From Coptis chinensis (lineage: Eukaryota; Streptophyta; Magnoliopsida; Ranunculales; Ranunculaceae), in NCBI GenBank assembly GCA_015680905.1, contig CM027385.1:28588501-28652500 (forward strand): a stretch of DNA of 64,000 bases, in the 5' to 3' direction. Positions within the stretch are counted from its first letter, which is position 1. Every line of letters begins with the position of its first letter. Below the pieces are notes generated by a model. The model had not been told where the DNA came from, did not search any database, and saw only the letters and a program-made list of their open reading frames with translations. Of the stretch, positions 1 through 11,433 are shown one piece after another. Made by a program: the position numbers and the translations under genes.

Positions 1-664
1 TAAGGGTAAAGGAATTGTGGTTTATGGAAGGGCTAATGAAAGGCTCGATTGGGGCTTGACTAGCGGAAAATAATTCATAGGTTTGAATTTACGGCTATAT
101 CGATCCAAAAAGGGCCTAAATTCTCGCTTAGGATATGGTTTAGTGATCAAGCAAGTGGACGTGTGATTTCTCTATCCGGATTTTACTTCTCCCTTGTGTC
201 ATTTCTCAATTGTTTCACTCATATAAGGCTTTAGGCTATATTCTCACAGGATTTGTAGAATAAGTACTCTAGCCTAGATTTCAGAAACTTACTGCCAAAC
301 AATCATAGATACTCATGTAATATATTTATAGATAGATGCAAAGATTATTACCTACATATTAACCTAAGTTTCTAACAATTATTCTGATGCAAAAGCTATG
401 TGAGACTTCTAGATTGTTAAGAGCATAGAGAAAGAAACAATACCAATATTCCTAAGTGTATAGCATAACTTATTTATTTATATTTTTAAATTTTTGAAAT
501 TTTAACTAGAAAACAAATGCATATTATACATATTTATATCCTAGCAGATGTCTTAATTACACGTGTTTCTATGCCCCCCAAACAAGAAGCATGCTTTGTC
601 CTCAAAGCATTTAAATAAAATGGGTAGGAAAAATACCATTGAAGCGCGTGAAATTCAGGAACAT
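1..664 (-). other. Element D 3' untranslated region
   Basis: This non-coding stretch matches the region of element A from about 46436 to 47110 when read on the minus strand. I see no ORF in it. It contains the block-end motif listed at 574-610. Long 3' UTRs of this kind are usual for Athila elements. Confidence 0.7.
574..610 (-). other. Polypurine-tract-like block-end motif (iii) of D
   Basis: On the minus strand this reads TTTGAGGACAAAGCATG, a short spacer, then TGTTTGGGGGG. The same two-part motif occurs in A at 46494-46540, in C at 33543-33577, and next to the true 3' LTRs of A (50281-50315) and C (32006-32043). Here it is internal, roughly 0.2 kb after extra ORF2. Confidence 0.75.
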
Positions 665-799
665 CTGTAAAAGAAGGTTAGAACGTACTAATATAGGAAA
701 TAAAACTGACTCAACTCTATACGAGTTCTACCCATTATGGGGTTAAAAGAATGAAATTGCTTGGGACATAAGCAGACACTAACAGAAAATAAAACTTAC
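665..799 (-). other. Predicted intron immediately after the extra ORF2 stop (D)
   Basis: On the minus strand the donor is GAG|GTAAGT at 799 and the acceptor is a pyrimidine-rich CTTCTTTTACAG ending at 665, giving 135 nt. The donor is about 15 nt beyond the TAA stop at 814-816. Element A has the same intron at the same place (137 nt), so it is conserved between independently decayed copies. Splicing is inferred and no transcript evidence is available. Confidence 0.65.
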
Positions 800-813
800 C
801 TCCACTCCCGCTG

Positions 814-1738
814 TTATTCGTCATCTTCGTCATCCTCCACTTCTATAAAGAAGTGAGGCTCCTTCGCGTCCTGCCATGCTATGATAATTTGCCAGGCCTC
901 ACGCCATTTATCATCTATGGTTGCTAACCTATTAAGTGCCACTTGGTCTGATGGGGTGTAGGGTGCAACCTGGTGAGGTTGTATCCGCCACCCTTGCCAA
1001 GTCATTGCACGGAAAGATCGAATAATACTATTGGTGGGTCGCACCGTGTCTACCGTAATCCAATCCGTGAAACGTGTACAAAAAACAGGAAAGAAACATA
1101 GCATAATACGTGAAATTAGAACAGGCATAAGAAGGTACTTATGCCTCATGGTATGGGCTCGTGCTAAACTAGACATCAAGGTTACGGGAAGGTCATAGAA
1201 CCGGCCCCGTGGCTAAAGCAAGGAAAACGCTGCAAGTGGCGCCATTCACGTAAGAAAACGCCATTCCCCTAAAATGTTTAGCATAATCCAAAACATAACA
1301 GTTCCTATGTTCATGGACGGGCTACCAAGGGCAACGCGTTATAGTCCCCTTGGTCCTCAATAATACGGAAAATGCCCGCCCCATAAGCCTCGTGCAAAAA
1401 CTCATAAGTGTAGACATGCATATTATCGAACCTAATAGCACCATGGGTCTTGTATCTCACCGGCATAGCAAGTCCAAGAACAAATGCTAGCAAGAACACG
1501 GTAATTTCCATTGGTTCTTCGTCAATGTTGATGGAGAACACTTGTTCTCCATCCGGTCTCTCAAAGAAAATACAGTTATTATAAAAATAAGATGCAAGTC
1601 CGGAGAATAAAGTTCAGCCGGTCTTACCATAAGAGGTTCCCAACCAACGATGTGATCACCTCACAAAACCAAGCACCGTAAGTAGTGCTTTGGAACAAAT
1701 CTTAGAAAGACTATTCGGTATCAATGTTGGAGATGTCA
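814..1738 (-). pseudogene. Athila extra ORF2 (D copy), degraded
   Basis: The likely start is the ATG at 1738-1736, homologous to the A ORF2 start (Met-Thr-Ser-Pro). The reading frame is broken early. Recognisable pieces are 1541-1311, with the phrase FLLAFVLGLAMPV, and 1179-814, with MRHKYLLMPVL and PYTPSDQVALNRLA and an acidic tail ending DDEDDE. These line up with A at 45368-46286. The domain resembles plant retrotransposon-encoded proteins of unknown function in which a motif like 'FYNN...V...I..LVLGL' recurs. Its role is unknown. Athila second ORFs are often called env-like, but I see no signal peptide or clear membrane anchor. TAA stop at 816-814, followed at once by a conserved intron. 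Confidence 0.65.
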
Positions 1739-1799
1739 TCTCAAAATTACGCTTTGGAATAGCTGCGAAAAGATCCGGATACTACGCGAAAAACTGGAA

Positions 1800-2040
1800 A
1801 ATTTTCTGGTCCACGGAAGTCGGTATGCCGAAGCGCTCAACTAACTAGGGCGCTGAAGTCGCTCTTTGTATTTTGGAATTCGGTAACTAGTATGGTCGCT
1901 TGACTTGACTTGCTGGCGCTTTTAGTATTTTGGAATTCCAGTGTTTTAGCCGAAGTCGCGCTTCTATGGAAGCGGGCGTCGAAAGTAAAATTTTTTCTCG
2001 AAGAAGTGTAGTATGAGCGTGCTACTCGTATGGTGGCTCC
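1800..2040 (-). repeat. GC-rich degenerate repeat in the extra ORF2 leader (D)
   Basis: Two to three decayed units contain GCGCT/AGCGC blocks spaced by the phrase TTTTGGAATTC (around 1869, 1930 and neighbours). The units match the better preserved array in the A ORF2 leader (45112-45275) and those in the gag leaders of A and C. Confidence 0.5.
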
Positions 2041-2148
2041 GAAGTTGCAGATTTGCAAAAATGAAGTCGAAACGTGGGAATCGCGGGTGTGAAGGGTGAG
2101 TGATGGAGTTTAGGTATAGTGTGAGTTGTGAGAATAGTTTGTATCAAG

Positions 2149-2158
2149 TTTATATAGG
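2149..2158 (-). promoter_or_regulatory. TATA box upstream of extra ORF2 (D)
   Basis: On the minus strand the sequence is AACCTATATAAACTTG. It lies about 415 nt upstream of the ORF2 ATG. Element A carries TATAAAAA in the homologous place (44901-44908), also preceded by AAACC. Conservation across two diverged copies suggests a separate internal promoter. Confidence 0.5.
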
Positions 2159-2445
2159 TTTAAAGTTGCTAAAAAGGATCGGAAAGTTGCCAAAACTAAT
2201 TACGGCAGTTTCCGGAAATCCTAAAATTTCCAAACTCGAAAACGGAAACAACTCATAACCTGGATTCTAATTCAAACCCAGTATCTTTTAGGTTGATTTT
2301 ATGATAGAATGTACCTATTTAATCTAGATTTCATCCTACAATGATACTTGATCATATTTCTGCCTAAACAACTATATTTTCACCTTGACTCCGCAATTAA
2401 CTCTAATACGAGGGTTATACAAAAATAAGGCTTGAATTGATAAAA

Positions 2446-2457
2446 CCACCCCAAACA
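2446..2457 (-). other. Polypurine-tract-like block-end motif (ii) of D
   Basis: The minus strand reads TGTTTGGGGTGG. It follows extra ORF1, as the TGTTTGGGGTTGG at 44594-44606 does in element A. Confidence 0.6.
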
Positions 2458-2616
2458 AGTTGGGAAGGTGGGGTCAATATGAAACAACCATGCATAATGA
2501 AAATAGGCCCTTATATTAAATTTTCATTGAGTACCACTACAAAATTCAAATTACGGAAATAAAAGTTACATTACAATAAAACAACAAAAATAAATAAAAC
2601 AACAACCACTATCAAT

Positions 2617-3784
2617 CCTCGGACTCTCTAAACAATTTCGCCAATTGGTGGCGGAGGGCACACTCTCTAGTGGTGGCTCACGGGCTCCGAAGGTCCAAAG
2701 TTAGTCGCCCTTCGCCGACGACGCCATGCCTCAGAGTCAGTGTCCTCGTAAGAAATCAGATGAGGTGGGAAGCGTGCAAGCATATCCACTCTAAACCGGC
2801 GCTGGGCTTCCATGGCTTCCCTCGCGCTGCTCCCATCTCATCATCTCTCCGGGTGCGGATCTCGAAGTTGTGATGAATAGTCGCCTGTCGAGTCCGGAGG
2901 TCTCCGCGGCAGATAGTGTTTAGTGAACGCGATGCCCCTATGAAGCATAGCCATGCGTTCGCAGATCGAACCAACACCTCCGGAAGGCATCTCAGATCAA
3001 AGCAGGTCACGCCCTCCTCATCCTCGGAGGCATCCTCATCCTCCTCCTCTTCATTCTCAGCTCCTCCATCCCTTCTTCTTCTTCTCTATCCTCAGCCCTC
3101 CTCCAAACTTGTTGTTGGACACACTCCCTATAGACACGCATGTTACGGTGCGGGGTAATGTAAATCCTATCGACGGAGTCTGCTTTCATCTTCAAGACAT
3201 GATCTTGGTGATTAACACGGGAAGAGGTGCCAAAGACCTTCCGACCCCCTAATCATGCTTTCAAGAAAAACTCCGGGATACAGAAATACTTCGCTCTGGA
3301 GTACCCATAAGACGTGGAGGCAGGTCGGACCGATGTCACCGACCTTGTCCTTCCCTAGGACATTCCGATTAATCCACCGGGTCAGAGCCAATTTGGTTGG
3401 TCCTGAGTGATGCCTGGCGAACACAATGGGAGTTTGTATTGTAGCTCCCATTGATGACGAAGTAACGCCCATCAATGGCTCTACCCCGTCAAACTGGGGC
3501 TCCTGTAAAGTGGCCTCCAGATGGATTCTAGGCGGAATGCCTAGAATCTCAGCCAACAGTCCCGTAGTCAACTCCCTTCTCTTCTTCCTTACCATCACAA
3601 AAATCCTACTCCCCTCCAACTCCCTGGTGTTGTAGAACCGTCGGACCAAGTCTTCGTGGTAGAAGGCTTCGGTCGAGTACCAGAGACTATTCCAGTCTCT
3701 ACTAGCCATTTCGTCACCGTAAAACGGAGCGAAATGGTCGGCAGTGAAAACTTGCTCCGGTATAATTCGGCGTTGTTGAGCCAT
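2617..3784 (-). pseudogene. Athila extra ORF1 (D copy)
   Basis: A 190-codon open segment starts at the ATG at 3784 (MAQQRRIIPEQ) and runs to 3212. The remaining C-terminal part continues in shifted frames to about 2617. Motifs include FTADHFAPFYGDEM near residue 14, a 'LVRRFYN...RIFVMVRKKRRELTTGLLAEILGIP' region near residues 45-85, here described in pieces, and a later LRTRQATIHHNFE segment. All are shared with A at 43210-44430. The protein function is not known, and it may belong to the poorly characterised ATHILA ORF families. This is the best preserved start of ORF1 in the window. A run rich in Glu and Arg (3195-3007) suggests a charged linker. Confidence 0.7.
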
Positions 3785-4988
3785 CTAGTGTTTGAAATGG
3801 AGTGAGGGTTTAAATATGATGTGGTGGTGGTGGTTTGACTTGACCGACTGAAAGAACAGTGGTGGTGGTGGAGTGGTGGCTAAACACCAAATTTTGAATT
3901 TTTGGTGGTTTTTAGTTATTTAAATCGGTGGGGGTTGTGGTGGTTTGGTTTTAGAGAAGATTTGGGGTTAGGATTTGATTTTTGGCATGGGTTTATGGTA
4001 TTTTCTTTTTAATTTTTATTTTTCTAGGTTTGGAGCTTTGTTAATGGCGGTGGAAGATGAAAAACGATGAACTGTTTCTTTGAAGAAGGTAAAAGAGCCT
4101 TGGCGCGGGCGCTGGTTGGGCTGGTTGGGCCCAAGCCCAAAATCGAAATTTTGATTTTTCGATTTTTTCGCGAATTTCAAATCAAAATTGCCGCCGTTAG
4201 CATCTTGGTCCGATTTTTTTGCGAATGAGATATGGAAATGATCAGGAGGGAATTTCCTATCCAATGATCCATAAAACACTCTATTCCGACTTCGGATGAC
4301 ATACGAGATAGTGGAAAACGCCTCGAAGCGCGCGTGCATGGCGTAAGTTATGCTTAACGAATGAACTCTAAATTAATAGATTATGTCAATCCGAAGCGTA
4401 ATACAATAAAACGGCCTAAGCAACTCTAATGGGACATAAAACATTTATTACGGAAATTTAACACCCCACCCCCAAACAAATTTTTACAACGAAGCTTAGA
4501 GAATTTGTTTTTAGTAGTGGGTCTTTTAAAGTCAGATTCCCGAGACTTCCTAGATTACTATGTTTATTTTTATTTTTTATTTTTTATTTTTATTTTATTT
4601 TTAGAAGGAAAAACGATAAGCAATAAAGATATAATTCACACCATAGAGAAACATGACTCAAAAATCCGAGAAAAACATGCAAGAGTGGAAAATGTGAACT
4701 ATGTGAACCGTGGACTTAGGATCCGGTACTTACAGCCACACACTCCATAGGGAGGGCCCGGTTACCTTAATGGTGCACTCACCAATATATTAAAGTGAAA
4801 GGAAGTGCACCAAACACAGAAATTGAGTCGTTTATAGTCAGATACTCGAGACTTTATCTAAAACATATGTATGAACATGCAGTTGATCATATATCAACAA
4901 CCGAAATAGTTGTGGATCATTCCATAAATAAATATCACAGAAAACATATCCAAACACAATGAAACACCAAGATTCCCTATAACTCAAC
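3785..4988 (-). other. Inter-block region of D with two conserved splice donors
   Basis: No gene is visible. On the minus strand, two donor-like sites occur: ATTGGTGAGT near 4782 and GGCTGTAAGT near 4733. Both correspond to donors in A at 42293 and 42342. They could generate a spliced mRNA for the downstream extra ORFs. A TATA-like CATATTTAAAC lies about 30-50 nt before the ORF1 ATG, and AT-rich low-complexity sequence fills 4560-4610. Confidence 0.45.
4462..4480 (-). other. Polypurine-tract-like block-end motif (i) of D
   Basis: The minus strand reads TTTGTTTGGGGGTGGGGTG, matching A at 42615-42633 base for base over most of its length. In A it follows integrase. In D it follows the truncated protease tail. 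Confidence 0.7.
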
Positions 4989-5560
4989 CTAGTGAAATGA
5001 AAGTTTAAGTCGGATTACCCTATTGTGTAACCTATCATGCACCTTCTTTTTAATTTTTGAATGAGTGGGTGTTCTAGTAAATAAGTGTGGAAAAGTGAAT
5101 GGTTGTGGAGAATATGGTAGATATGGATAAGTTCTAGAAAGATAGCTTGTACACAATGAGGATGTGGTTTTAGCACCGAACTCCTTCATTGTGTGTGTAG
5201 GACTGCCTGTCTCAATTGAAAATGAAGGTGTCAAATAGTTTGTCCTTCCAAGTATCGTTTGGTAGGAGGATTTAAAAAATTATGAAGCACGGGGAGAAAC
5301 AAAAGGATCGAGTGCAAACTCGAGGTTCCTTTGAAAGGGTGGAAGGGGGGAATCGAGGTGGATGTTGTGCAAGTTAGTTCTTGATAGGGTGAATTTTCAC
5401 CTACTCGAAAAAACTCATCGAATTCCCCATCTAGATTGGTCATATCCACATTACTATGGTAGTCCTCTACATCTTTGAGAAAGTCATCTATCCCTGGCCC
5501 CTCATCAATAACATGTGTATCGACTAGTGTAGGAATGAAAATGTTGAGTCGACCTTCCAA
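4989..5560 (-). pseudogene. Acidic tail downstream of protease in D
   Basis: Two overlapping open pieces (5560-5231 and 5234-4989) encode an acidic stretch with TLVDT and DDFLKDVEDYHSN, followed by a Pro/Ser/Phe-rich end (YSPQPFTFPHLF). Element C carries a closely similar tail after its protease (34450-34144), again with no RT beyond it. Element A instead passes from a related acidic linker into RT. The shared tail marks C and D as one pol-less lineage. The function is unknown. Confidence 0.55.
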
Positions 5561-5813
5561 AGGAAAGAATTTTGGTAATATGATTATCGAGGGGGGAACG
5601 TGTTGTTGAAATACTCTCGAGCAAAGCTCTCGATCATGCTAACCTCTCCATCCATAGACGAATCGGGTAAGCGTGTCCTTGTTTTAAAAACATTGACTTC
5701 ACAACAAGATGGCCAAAAGACATGGACATTGAACCATCCACGGCAATTAATGAGCGCATTGGCGGTTGCGGGAAAGGGCGCCCTAGAATGATCGGGACAG
5801 AGTCGTTAGCGAC

Positions 5814-6190
5814 TTACGTATCGAGGACTACAAAATCAGCCGGATAGTAGAAATCACGAACTTTTACCGGCACATTTTCGACTACACCCTTAGGATACTT
5901 AATAGACCGATCGACTAATTGCAACGTCATTTTAGTGGGTTGCATCTTGTCTAGACCTATTTGTCTATACAAATAAAATGGGAGTAAGTTAACACTAGCC
6001 CCCGTGTCTAATAACGTCGTCGTCCGTGATAGGAATCTCCTAAGGTGCATTGTCTGATAGGGCTAATTGGGTCCTTGTACTTAACAATTCCATTATTTTC
6101 GGATAAGGTTGGGAATTGTTCGTTAAAAAGCGTCTTTTGGTATATTTGTCTTACGCCTAGTAGTACAAAATTCCTTAAGAAACTTAGCAT
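5814..6190 (-). pseudogene. Retroviral-type aspartic protease (D)
   Basis: The piece 6190-6008 gives the region before the active site (EQFPTLSENNGIVKYKDP). After a frameshift near 6040, 6050-5814 gives LLDTGASVNLLPF with the catalytic Asp-Thr-Gly, then MQPTKMTLQLVDRSIKYPKG and FYYPADFVVLDT. This is a Ty3/gypsy Athila protease that would process the Gag-Pol polyprotein. A has DLG and C has YLG at the same site. The downstream flap and end are degraded. Confidence 0.75.
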
Positions 6191-6483
6191 GATGTGGTAG
6201 CTTTTAATAGCTTCGAGGAAGGGAAGGTTATTATAGTTAGATTCTTGAAAACGTCCCTAATCTCCTCGTAATTTGTATCCCTAGTTAACATGGCTAATTT
6301 TTGTGGAAGCGGTGGTTTTGTCTATATTTAGCAATGGTATCACCTGGATGTTTAACCGTGGCTTCGTTTCTTAGGTTGTGTTGTAACGGTACCTCTACCG
6401 TGGTAGGCTCTTCAGATTTCTATGTGGGTATCTAGTAAAGTAGTAGGTGTAGGGGACTCTTGGTGGGGTAACTATAGGCATAG

Positions 6484-8107
6484 TTACCTTGTTATCAACC
6501 ACTCTGCCCGGAAGCGGAGAGTGGTGATGGCATTTATCTCACCTACATTTTCAAATTCATTACTAGTATTATCCGTTACCTCAAAGGCTGTGTTTGTTGT
6601 TTTAGGATTATGTATTGCGTGACTTGGCAACACACCTTTGGTTTGGGCTTTATCTTGAGCCATTTGTTGGGTTAAATTATTAACGGATTGTAGAAGTTGT
6701 TGGTTAGATTGAGCCATAGTTTGGAAAAGTTTTGGCTCACTTGTATGAAGGTGTCAAAGGCGATCCGGTTGTGTGGGTGTAGTAGTCACGGGTGGTGTGG
6801 ATTTGGAACTATTTTCCGTGAATTATTTATAGGTGGATTCTGATAATTATTATTGACCGGAACGATACCTCTATTAGCATTATAATTATTATAATTACCT
6901 TGACCTTGTGCTTGACCTTGTCGAGGTTGCACTTGGTTGTTATAATTATTAAAATTACCCTGACCCTGTCCTTGTCGTAGTGGAGCTTGGTTAAAGCTGT
7001 GCGTTGGCCTAACATATTGATTATTGTACCCTTGAGGTGTGACTTGTTGGTTATTTCTCCAACCGAAGTTGGGATTTTGTCTCCAAGGGGCGTTAGGTTC
7101 ACTATTAATGGAAGAAGCCTGTTCATAGGCTATAGGACAGTGGGAGTCGGGATGCTCAGGACTCCAACAGAAACTACATGGGTTTGAATTTACATTCATG
7201 ACGGGGATAGGCTTTTGTTGTACAGAAATGGCCTCTACCTTTTTAGTGAGTGATTCGATTAGAGTTTTAAGCTCGGAATCGTGTTTAATTTCAAACATAC
7301 CGGCGGCCTTAACTGTATTAGTAGAACTAGCGGAGCGGGGGATATCATCACTACCCCCCCAATTATTATTTCGCTTAGTTTGGTCCTCTAAAAATTTATA
7401 AGCCTCCGAGGCTCCTTTACTTAAGAAACTACCCCCATTCATAATGTCAAGGACTTCTTTATGGTGATGTTGAAGTCCTTTGAAAAAGGCACGAACTAAC
7501 GTGTCTTTTGCTAGGTTATGGTGTGGACACTCTATAAGCAGATCGGTGAAACGATTCCAAGCCTCGAAAATGATTCATGAGGATTTTTGTCGAAAGAAAT
7601 GAATCTTGGAAAGCATCTCATCCGTCTTTAGGGGTGGGTAAAATGTTCCATAAACAGTGAACAAGTTTAGCCCACGAGTCCATTGAATTAAGGGCTTGGG
7701 CGTTAACCAAGGCAGCCCTTATCAGCTAAGGTGAAAGGGAATACCCTTAATTTAATCTGTTCCGTACCAACCGTAGGATGGTGGAATGTTGTTAAGACTT
7801 GTTCAATCCTACGATGTAGCCGATAAGGTTTTTCATGGTCTAAACCATGAAAAGCGGGTAACAAATTAAAAATATTTGGAGGGATTCTGAAATCCCACTG
7901 GGTCTGCTAGACGATGCAAGATTTGGGGCTATCGCTCAAGGCTTTGTAGAAGTCGAGAGAGGAGTCTCTCTTTCTTCCCCATTATATCGGTGGTGTGTGT
8001 GTAAAATAGTAGCTAGAGGTGTAGTGTGTGGTATACTAGATAGATTTGTTTGTTGGTGTTGTTGTGTATTTACGTTAGGTGTTTTGTTCTACGGACCTTA
8101 ATCTCAT
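6484..8107 (-). pseudogene. Gag of element D (capsid/nucleocapsid), broken
   Basis: The likely start is the ATG at 8107-8105, homologous to the A gag start, and its frame meets TAA after about ten codons. The best segment (7442-6786) holds a zinc knuckle CSFCWSPEHPDSHC of the CX2CX4HX4C type, then an Asn/Gln/Gly-rich tail with RQGQGQGNFNNYNN repeats. 6717-6484 continues as a Gln-rich helix (QQLLQSVNNLTQQMAQ). The capsid core (about 7900-7500) is in several frames. D keeps the segment that A has lost between the core and the zinc knuckle. Confidence 0.75.
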
Positions 8108-8646
8108 GCAAGACTAAGTCGAGCTTAACTAAACATGCAACACTCCAAACAATTCTCGATATACTAGTATAAAACCTCTAACGAGGAGATCGCGAGGTTT
8201 GGAAGGAAGGAATACCTGATTGCGTCCTTGCTTCGCTTATAAATAGCGTCTTGTTTACGCTTGTTAGGTGTATATAGCAGGTTAGAACACCTGAAAAATA
8301 TGAAAGATCAAAGTTGAATCAAAACCGTCGAAATCCGAAAAATTTAACACGAGGTATGCTTCGCGCCAGAAGGCCTTCGGGCTCAGGTATTTTCAATTTA
8401 CAGTGTTTTAGGGAATGGTCGCTCCACATGGGGCGGGTCGGCTCGATTAATCGATAACATATGGTCGGCTCAAGGAGGATGACGCTGGCCTTCGATGTAA
8501 ATTTTGCTCGGAATTTTTCAACCCTAAAATGGGATGTACCACGGTATGATTCAAACAAGGGTGGGTGGGTGAAATGGGACTTTAAAACAAGTACTAACAC
8601 TATGAAAACAATACGAAAAGTGAAACTAAGATGGCGGTATGCCATT
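8108..8646 (-). other. Leader (5' UTR) of element D
   Basis: Non-coding region between the 5' LTR and gag, with a decayed GC-rich repeat at about 8340-8480 and the sequence GTGGGTGGGTG at about 8560-8572 that recurs in the A and C leaders. No ORF is supported. Confidence 0.6.
8630..8644 (-). promoter_or_regulatory. Primer binding site of D
   Basis: Two bases (AA) after the LTR, the minus strand reads TGGCATACCGCCATC. A (TGGCTCCACTGCCATC) and C (TGGCGTCACTACCATC) have the same position and 3' end. The TGGC...GCC shape resembles the site usual in Athila/Tat elements, but the copies are diverged and the tRNA cannot be named safely. Confidence 0.55.
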
Positions 8647-10025
8647 TGATAAGAGTGAAATGAATAGTCTACCTACGAAATGAGCGATGAATTCACAACG
8701 TATAAGTAAACTAAACTATCTTTTGTTAGGCGTTTATCAAAGTTTTCTTCTTCTACTCTCAATCCTATGAGATATAGTGGAGTAGAGTGATTCGTTCCAC
8801 TCTTAGTCCTTCCGTATGCTTGTTTTTCTAGTCTCAATACTCTACTTAAAGTCAATGAGAGCTTTACGAAGGGGCAACTAAACTATGGTGCAACTACCCA
8901 CAAGATGCAACTAGTCGATTATCAGACAACGATGGGAATGCTACGTTGATTCGATGTTAAGGAGTTAGAGGGGATTGATTCCACCTTAACTCAACTTAAT
9001 CCACTAGCGGCACGAAGTCGTCGTAATCGAATTGAAGCGCTACGCAGAGAACAATCGGTTCTTCCTAATCCCTAATTACACATGGCATTTCTACCAATTA
9101 ATAACTAGCATGTGAACAATTAAACCCATTCTCATGGTGAACTAATTATTTACGGCGTGGAATAGAAATTACGACGACTCTACGATAAACGGAATCAAGC
9201 TTTCATCAAGGCTTCTCAACCCCTCTAATGGAGGTTTAGCCTTGAATCATTTCATAATCATTTCCATTTAAATTAAAACTACACATAATAATAAGCATTA
9301 AAATTTACTAATTTAAACAATAATGAAATCTAAATTAATGACTAAAATGAACTAAGAACAAGAATTGAAATTAGATCTAGAAATGGAAATGACAAAATTG
9401 AAATTGATAAAAATACTACTTTATTGATCTAATCAAATGAAGAACAAGATCCAAAGGTTTAATCTAATAAAGGATTTGAAACTAATTAAATAAAACAATT
9501 AAATCTAGATCTAGAAGCTATTTTAATGGCTACTTTCTATTCTAAGCTATCTACCTAACCTAACTGCCATTAACAATGAGTTAAGCTTTTGTTCTTATAC
9601 ATTCAGCTCCAAAAATCGTGCATGGGCTTGGAGCCATGTTTTGGGCGGAGAATCGGGCCCCAAAACCCAAATTTTCAAATCCAAAAAGGCCTCTTCAGCT
9701 GCAGTTGGCTTCCACAGACTTTTCGTCCACTTCTGCTCCTCTGATTGGGTCAAGGCTTAGACCATTGCAAAGCTCTTTCCGAGCGGTCGTTTTGACATAA
9801 GGTAGGCCTCAATCCAGGTCTGAGTCCAAAGATATGGCATTCGAAGTTTCACTGACTTTTGCTCCTTTATCTCGCTAAAAGTGGCACATTTCTGCACATA
9901 ATGGACTTTGAAGCCTGAAATGCATAAAAACACATAATCAGTATTAACTCTTACTTATTATTCACATAATTGGTCTAACAGTATAATTATTAAGGGGTTA
10001 AAACTACAGTTTTGGGCTCTTATCA
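8647..10025 (-). repeat. 5' LTR of element D (1379 bp)
   Basis: The plus strand begins TGATAAGAG and ends CTCTTATCA, a 9-bp inverted terminal repeat. It is homologous end to end with the A LTRs (34871-36371, 50316-51817) in opposite orientation, but lacks about 115 bp present in H and A around 10300-10430 of H. Confidence 0.85.
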
Positions 10026-10600
10026 CTAGCTACCATTAACAAAGAGTTAAGCTTTGGTTTTTATAATTTTAGATCCAAAAATCGTGCATGGGCTTGAAGC
10101 CATGTTTTGGGCCAGAGAATCAGGCCCAAAACCCAATTCTTTCAGTTCAAAAAGGCCTCTTCAGCTGCAGTTGGCTTCAACAGACTTTTCGTCCACTTTT
10201 TCTCCTCTGATTGGATCAATGCTTAGACCATTGGAAAGCTCTTTCCGAGCTGGTCGTTTTGACATAATGTAGGCCCCATTCCGAGGTCTGAGTCCAAAGA
10301 TACGGCCTTCAGAAGTTCTGCTGACTTGTGTGCTGTTTCTGCCTGCGTCGACTTTTCAGCTTTTGACCGGGCTTTAGAAAGGCTTTGTCTTCTTGAATCT
10401 TGGCCTTTAATCACGGAACTCCTTAGTAACCGACCTTTGCTCCTTTATCTCGCTAAAGTGGCACATTTATGCACATAATGGACTTTGAAAACGAAATGCA
10501 TAAAACACGTAATCAGTGTTAACTCTTAATTATTACTCACATAATTGGTCTAAAAGTATGACTGTTACAGGGTTAAAACTACAGTTTTGGGCTCTTATCA
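10026..10600 (-). repeat. Fragment H: older Athila-type LTR cut by element D
   Basis: On the minus strand it starts TGATAAGAGCCC at 10600 and repeats the first half of the D LTR (compare 9560-10025), then stops where D begins. A simple reading is that D inserted inside an earlier LTR of the same family, which itself had inserted in the B1 3' LTR. Its continuation should lie left of the window. A tandem LTR duplication is an alternative. Confidence 0.65.
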
Positions 10601-11196
10601 GTGAGTTCATAGTTGAATAGTATGACGGTTGCCTACGTATCTCCTTTTGTTCTATTGGAGAATCAAACCCTATTTTACGTAGTTCCTAAGAGCGAATCCA
10701 TATGATTTATATAGGAAGGGCTACGAAAGTCCTAGGTTTAGGGATGTCCTCAACGCTTGTGAGTTCCCTTCCATCTGTGGACTCTGCCTTCCTATTAGGA
10801 TTCCTTTTCTTATGGAAGTCTGAATCTAGACCATATCTCATGAGAGGTAATTTGCCTTATCGATCATAATGTCCCATTGTATATGGGAAGATTATATCTA
10901 AAAGGTAACTCCTAAGATATGTCTTCATGATTCCTTCCTTATCATCAAAGATCGCCATCTTCAATTTCCTTCTATTCAGGAACTGTCTATATCAGTTCCT
11001 AACGACTGGGGTAACTGTTATTTTTTAAGGCGGTCGGTCATGTGCCTGGCACATGTCCACTAAACACTCGTGCTAGGCACGAGTTTACTTATTCACAGAA
11101 CTGATCCGATGGTCCTCGTGTTATTCTAGACATCTATAGTCTTAGCTTATTTCCCATACACGTGTCATCTGTTCAGTGATGGGAAATCCCCCTACA
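10601..11196 (-). repeat. 3' LTR of B1, truncated
   Basis: On the minus strand it starts TGTAGGGGGATTTCCC at 11196 and matches the 5' LTR (20964-21648), but the last roughly 90 bp are missing because of H. It includes a perfect hairpin CTCGTGC-TAG-GCACGAG (11067-11083) and a TATA-like TTATATAGG near 10708. Confidence 0.85.
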
Positions 11197-11209
11197 GATG
11201 CCCCCTCTC
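11197..11209 (-). promoter_or_regulatory. Polypurine tract of B1
   Basis: The minus strand reads GAGAGGGGGCATC directly before the 3' LTR. It is the plus-strand primer for reverse transcription. B2 has AAGAGGGGGCATC at 62841-62853. Confidence 0.8.
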
Positions 11210-11424
11210 GTGCCATCTAGCACGTGGGTTCTTGAAGCGACACTGCTTTTGGCGCAAGAATCCTTTTTCCAAAACTTTTGTTGGGAACTGTTGATGTACC
11301 CAACTAATTAAGGCTCTGAAAAGATAGCTCGAACAGACACGCCATTTCCCAAAAAAGGTAATGATGGCAGTTCCATCCCGAAAAGACGTACCGCTTGGGC
11401 TCATCCTAACAGTCTTTCTTATAT

Positions 11425-11433
11425 GTATATAAG
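11425..11433 (+). promoter_or_regulatory. TATA box of the B1 antisense gene
   Basis: GTATATAAG lies about 115 bp upstream of the antisense ATG at 11548. In B2 the homologous minus-strand site reads TTGTATATAA (62630-62621), again about 115 bp before the ATG. Confidence 0.6.

Larger units (their letters stand above)
1..10025 (-). mobile_element. Element D: Athila-type LTR retrotransposon lacking RT/RNase H/integrase (3' end beyond window)
   Basis: On the minus strand the order is 5' LTR (8647-10025), leader, gag, protease, acidic tail, extra ORF1, extra ORF2, 3' UTR. The 3' LTR lies left of position 1. No RT, RNase H or integrase motif occurs between the protease (about 5814) and extra ORF1 (3784), whereas the related element A has about 3 kb of these there. 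All frames carry stops or shifts. The family call rests on gag, protease and extra-ORF similarity to A and on an LTR that begins TGATAAG and ends TTATCA. The upper end abuts CTAGC (10026-10030), the predicted target duplication whose partner would be outside the window. Confidence 0.85.

Noticed and set aside
2670..3252. Plus-strand open frames over the D extra ORF1 region
   Set aside because: They overlap the minus-strand ORF1, whose motifs match element A, and have no independent support.
4505..4750. Plus-strand 81-codon frame with a Phe/Tyr/Ile-rich stretch
   Set aside because: It looks like a membrane segment but is the translation of a TTTTTATTTTTA low-complexity run in a non-coding spacer.
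10601..11196. Independent solo LTR of the Tat family
   Set aside because: It is directly preceded by a polypurine tract and the B1 interior, so it is the B1 3' LTR.
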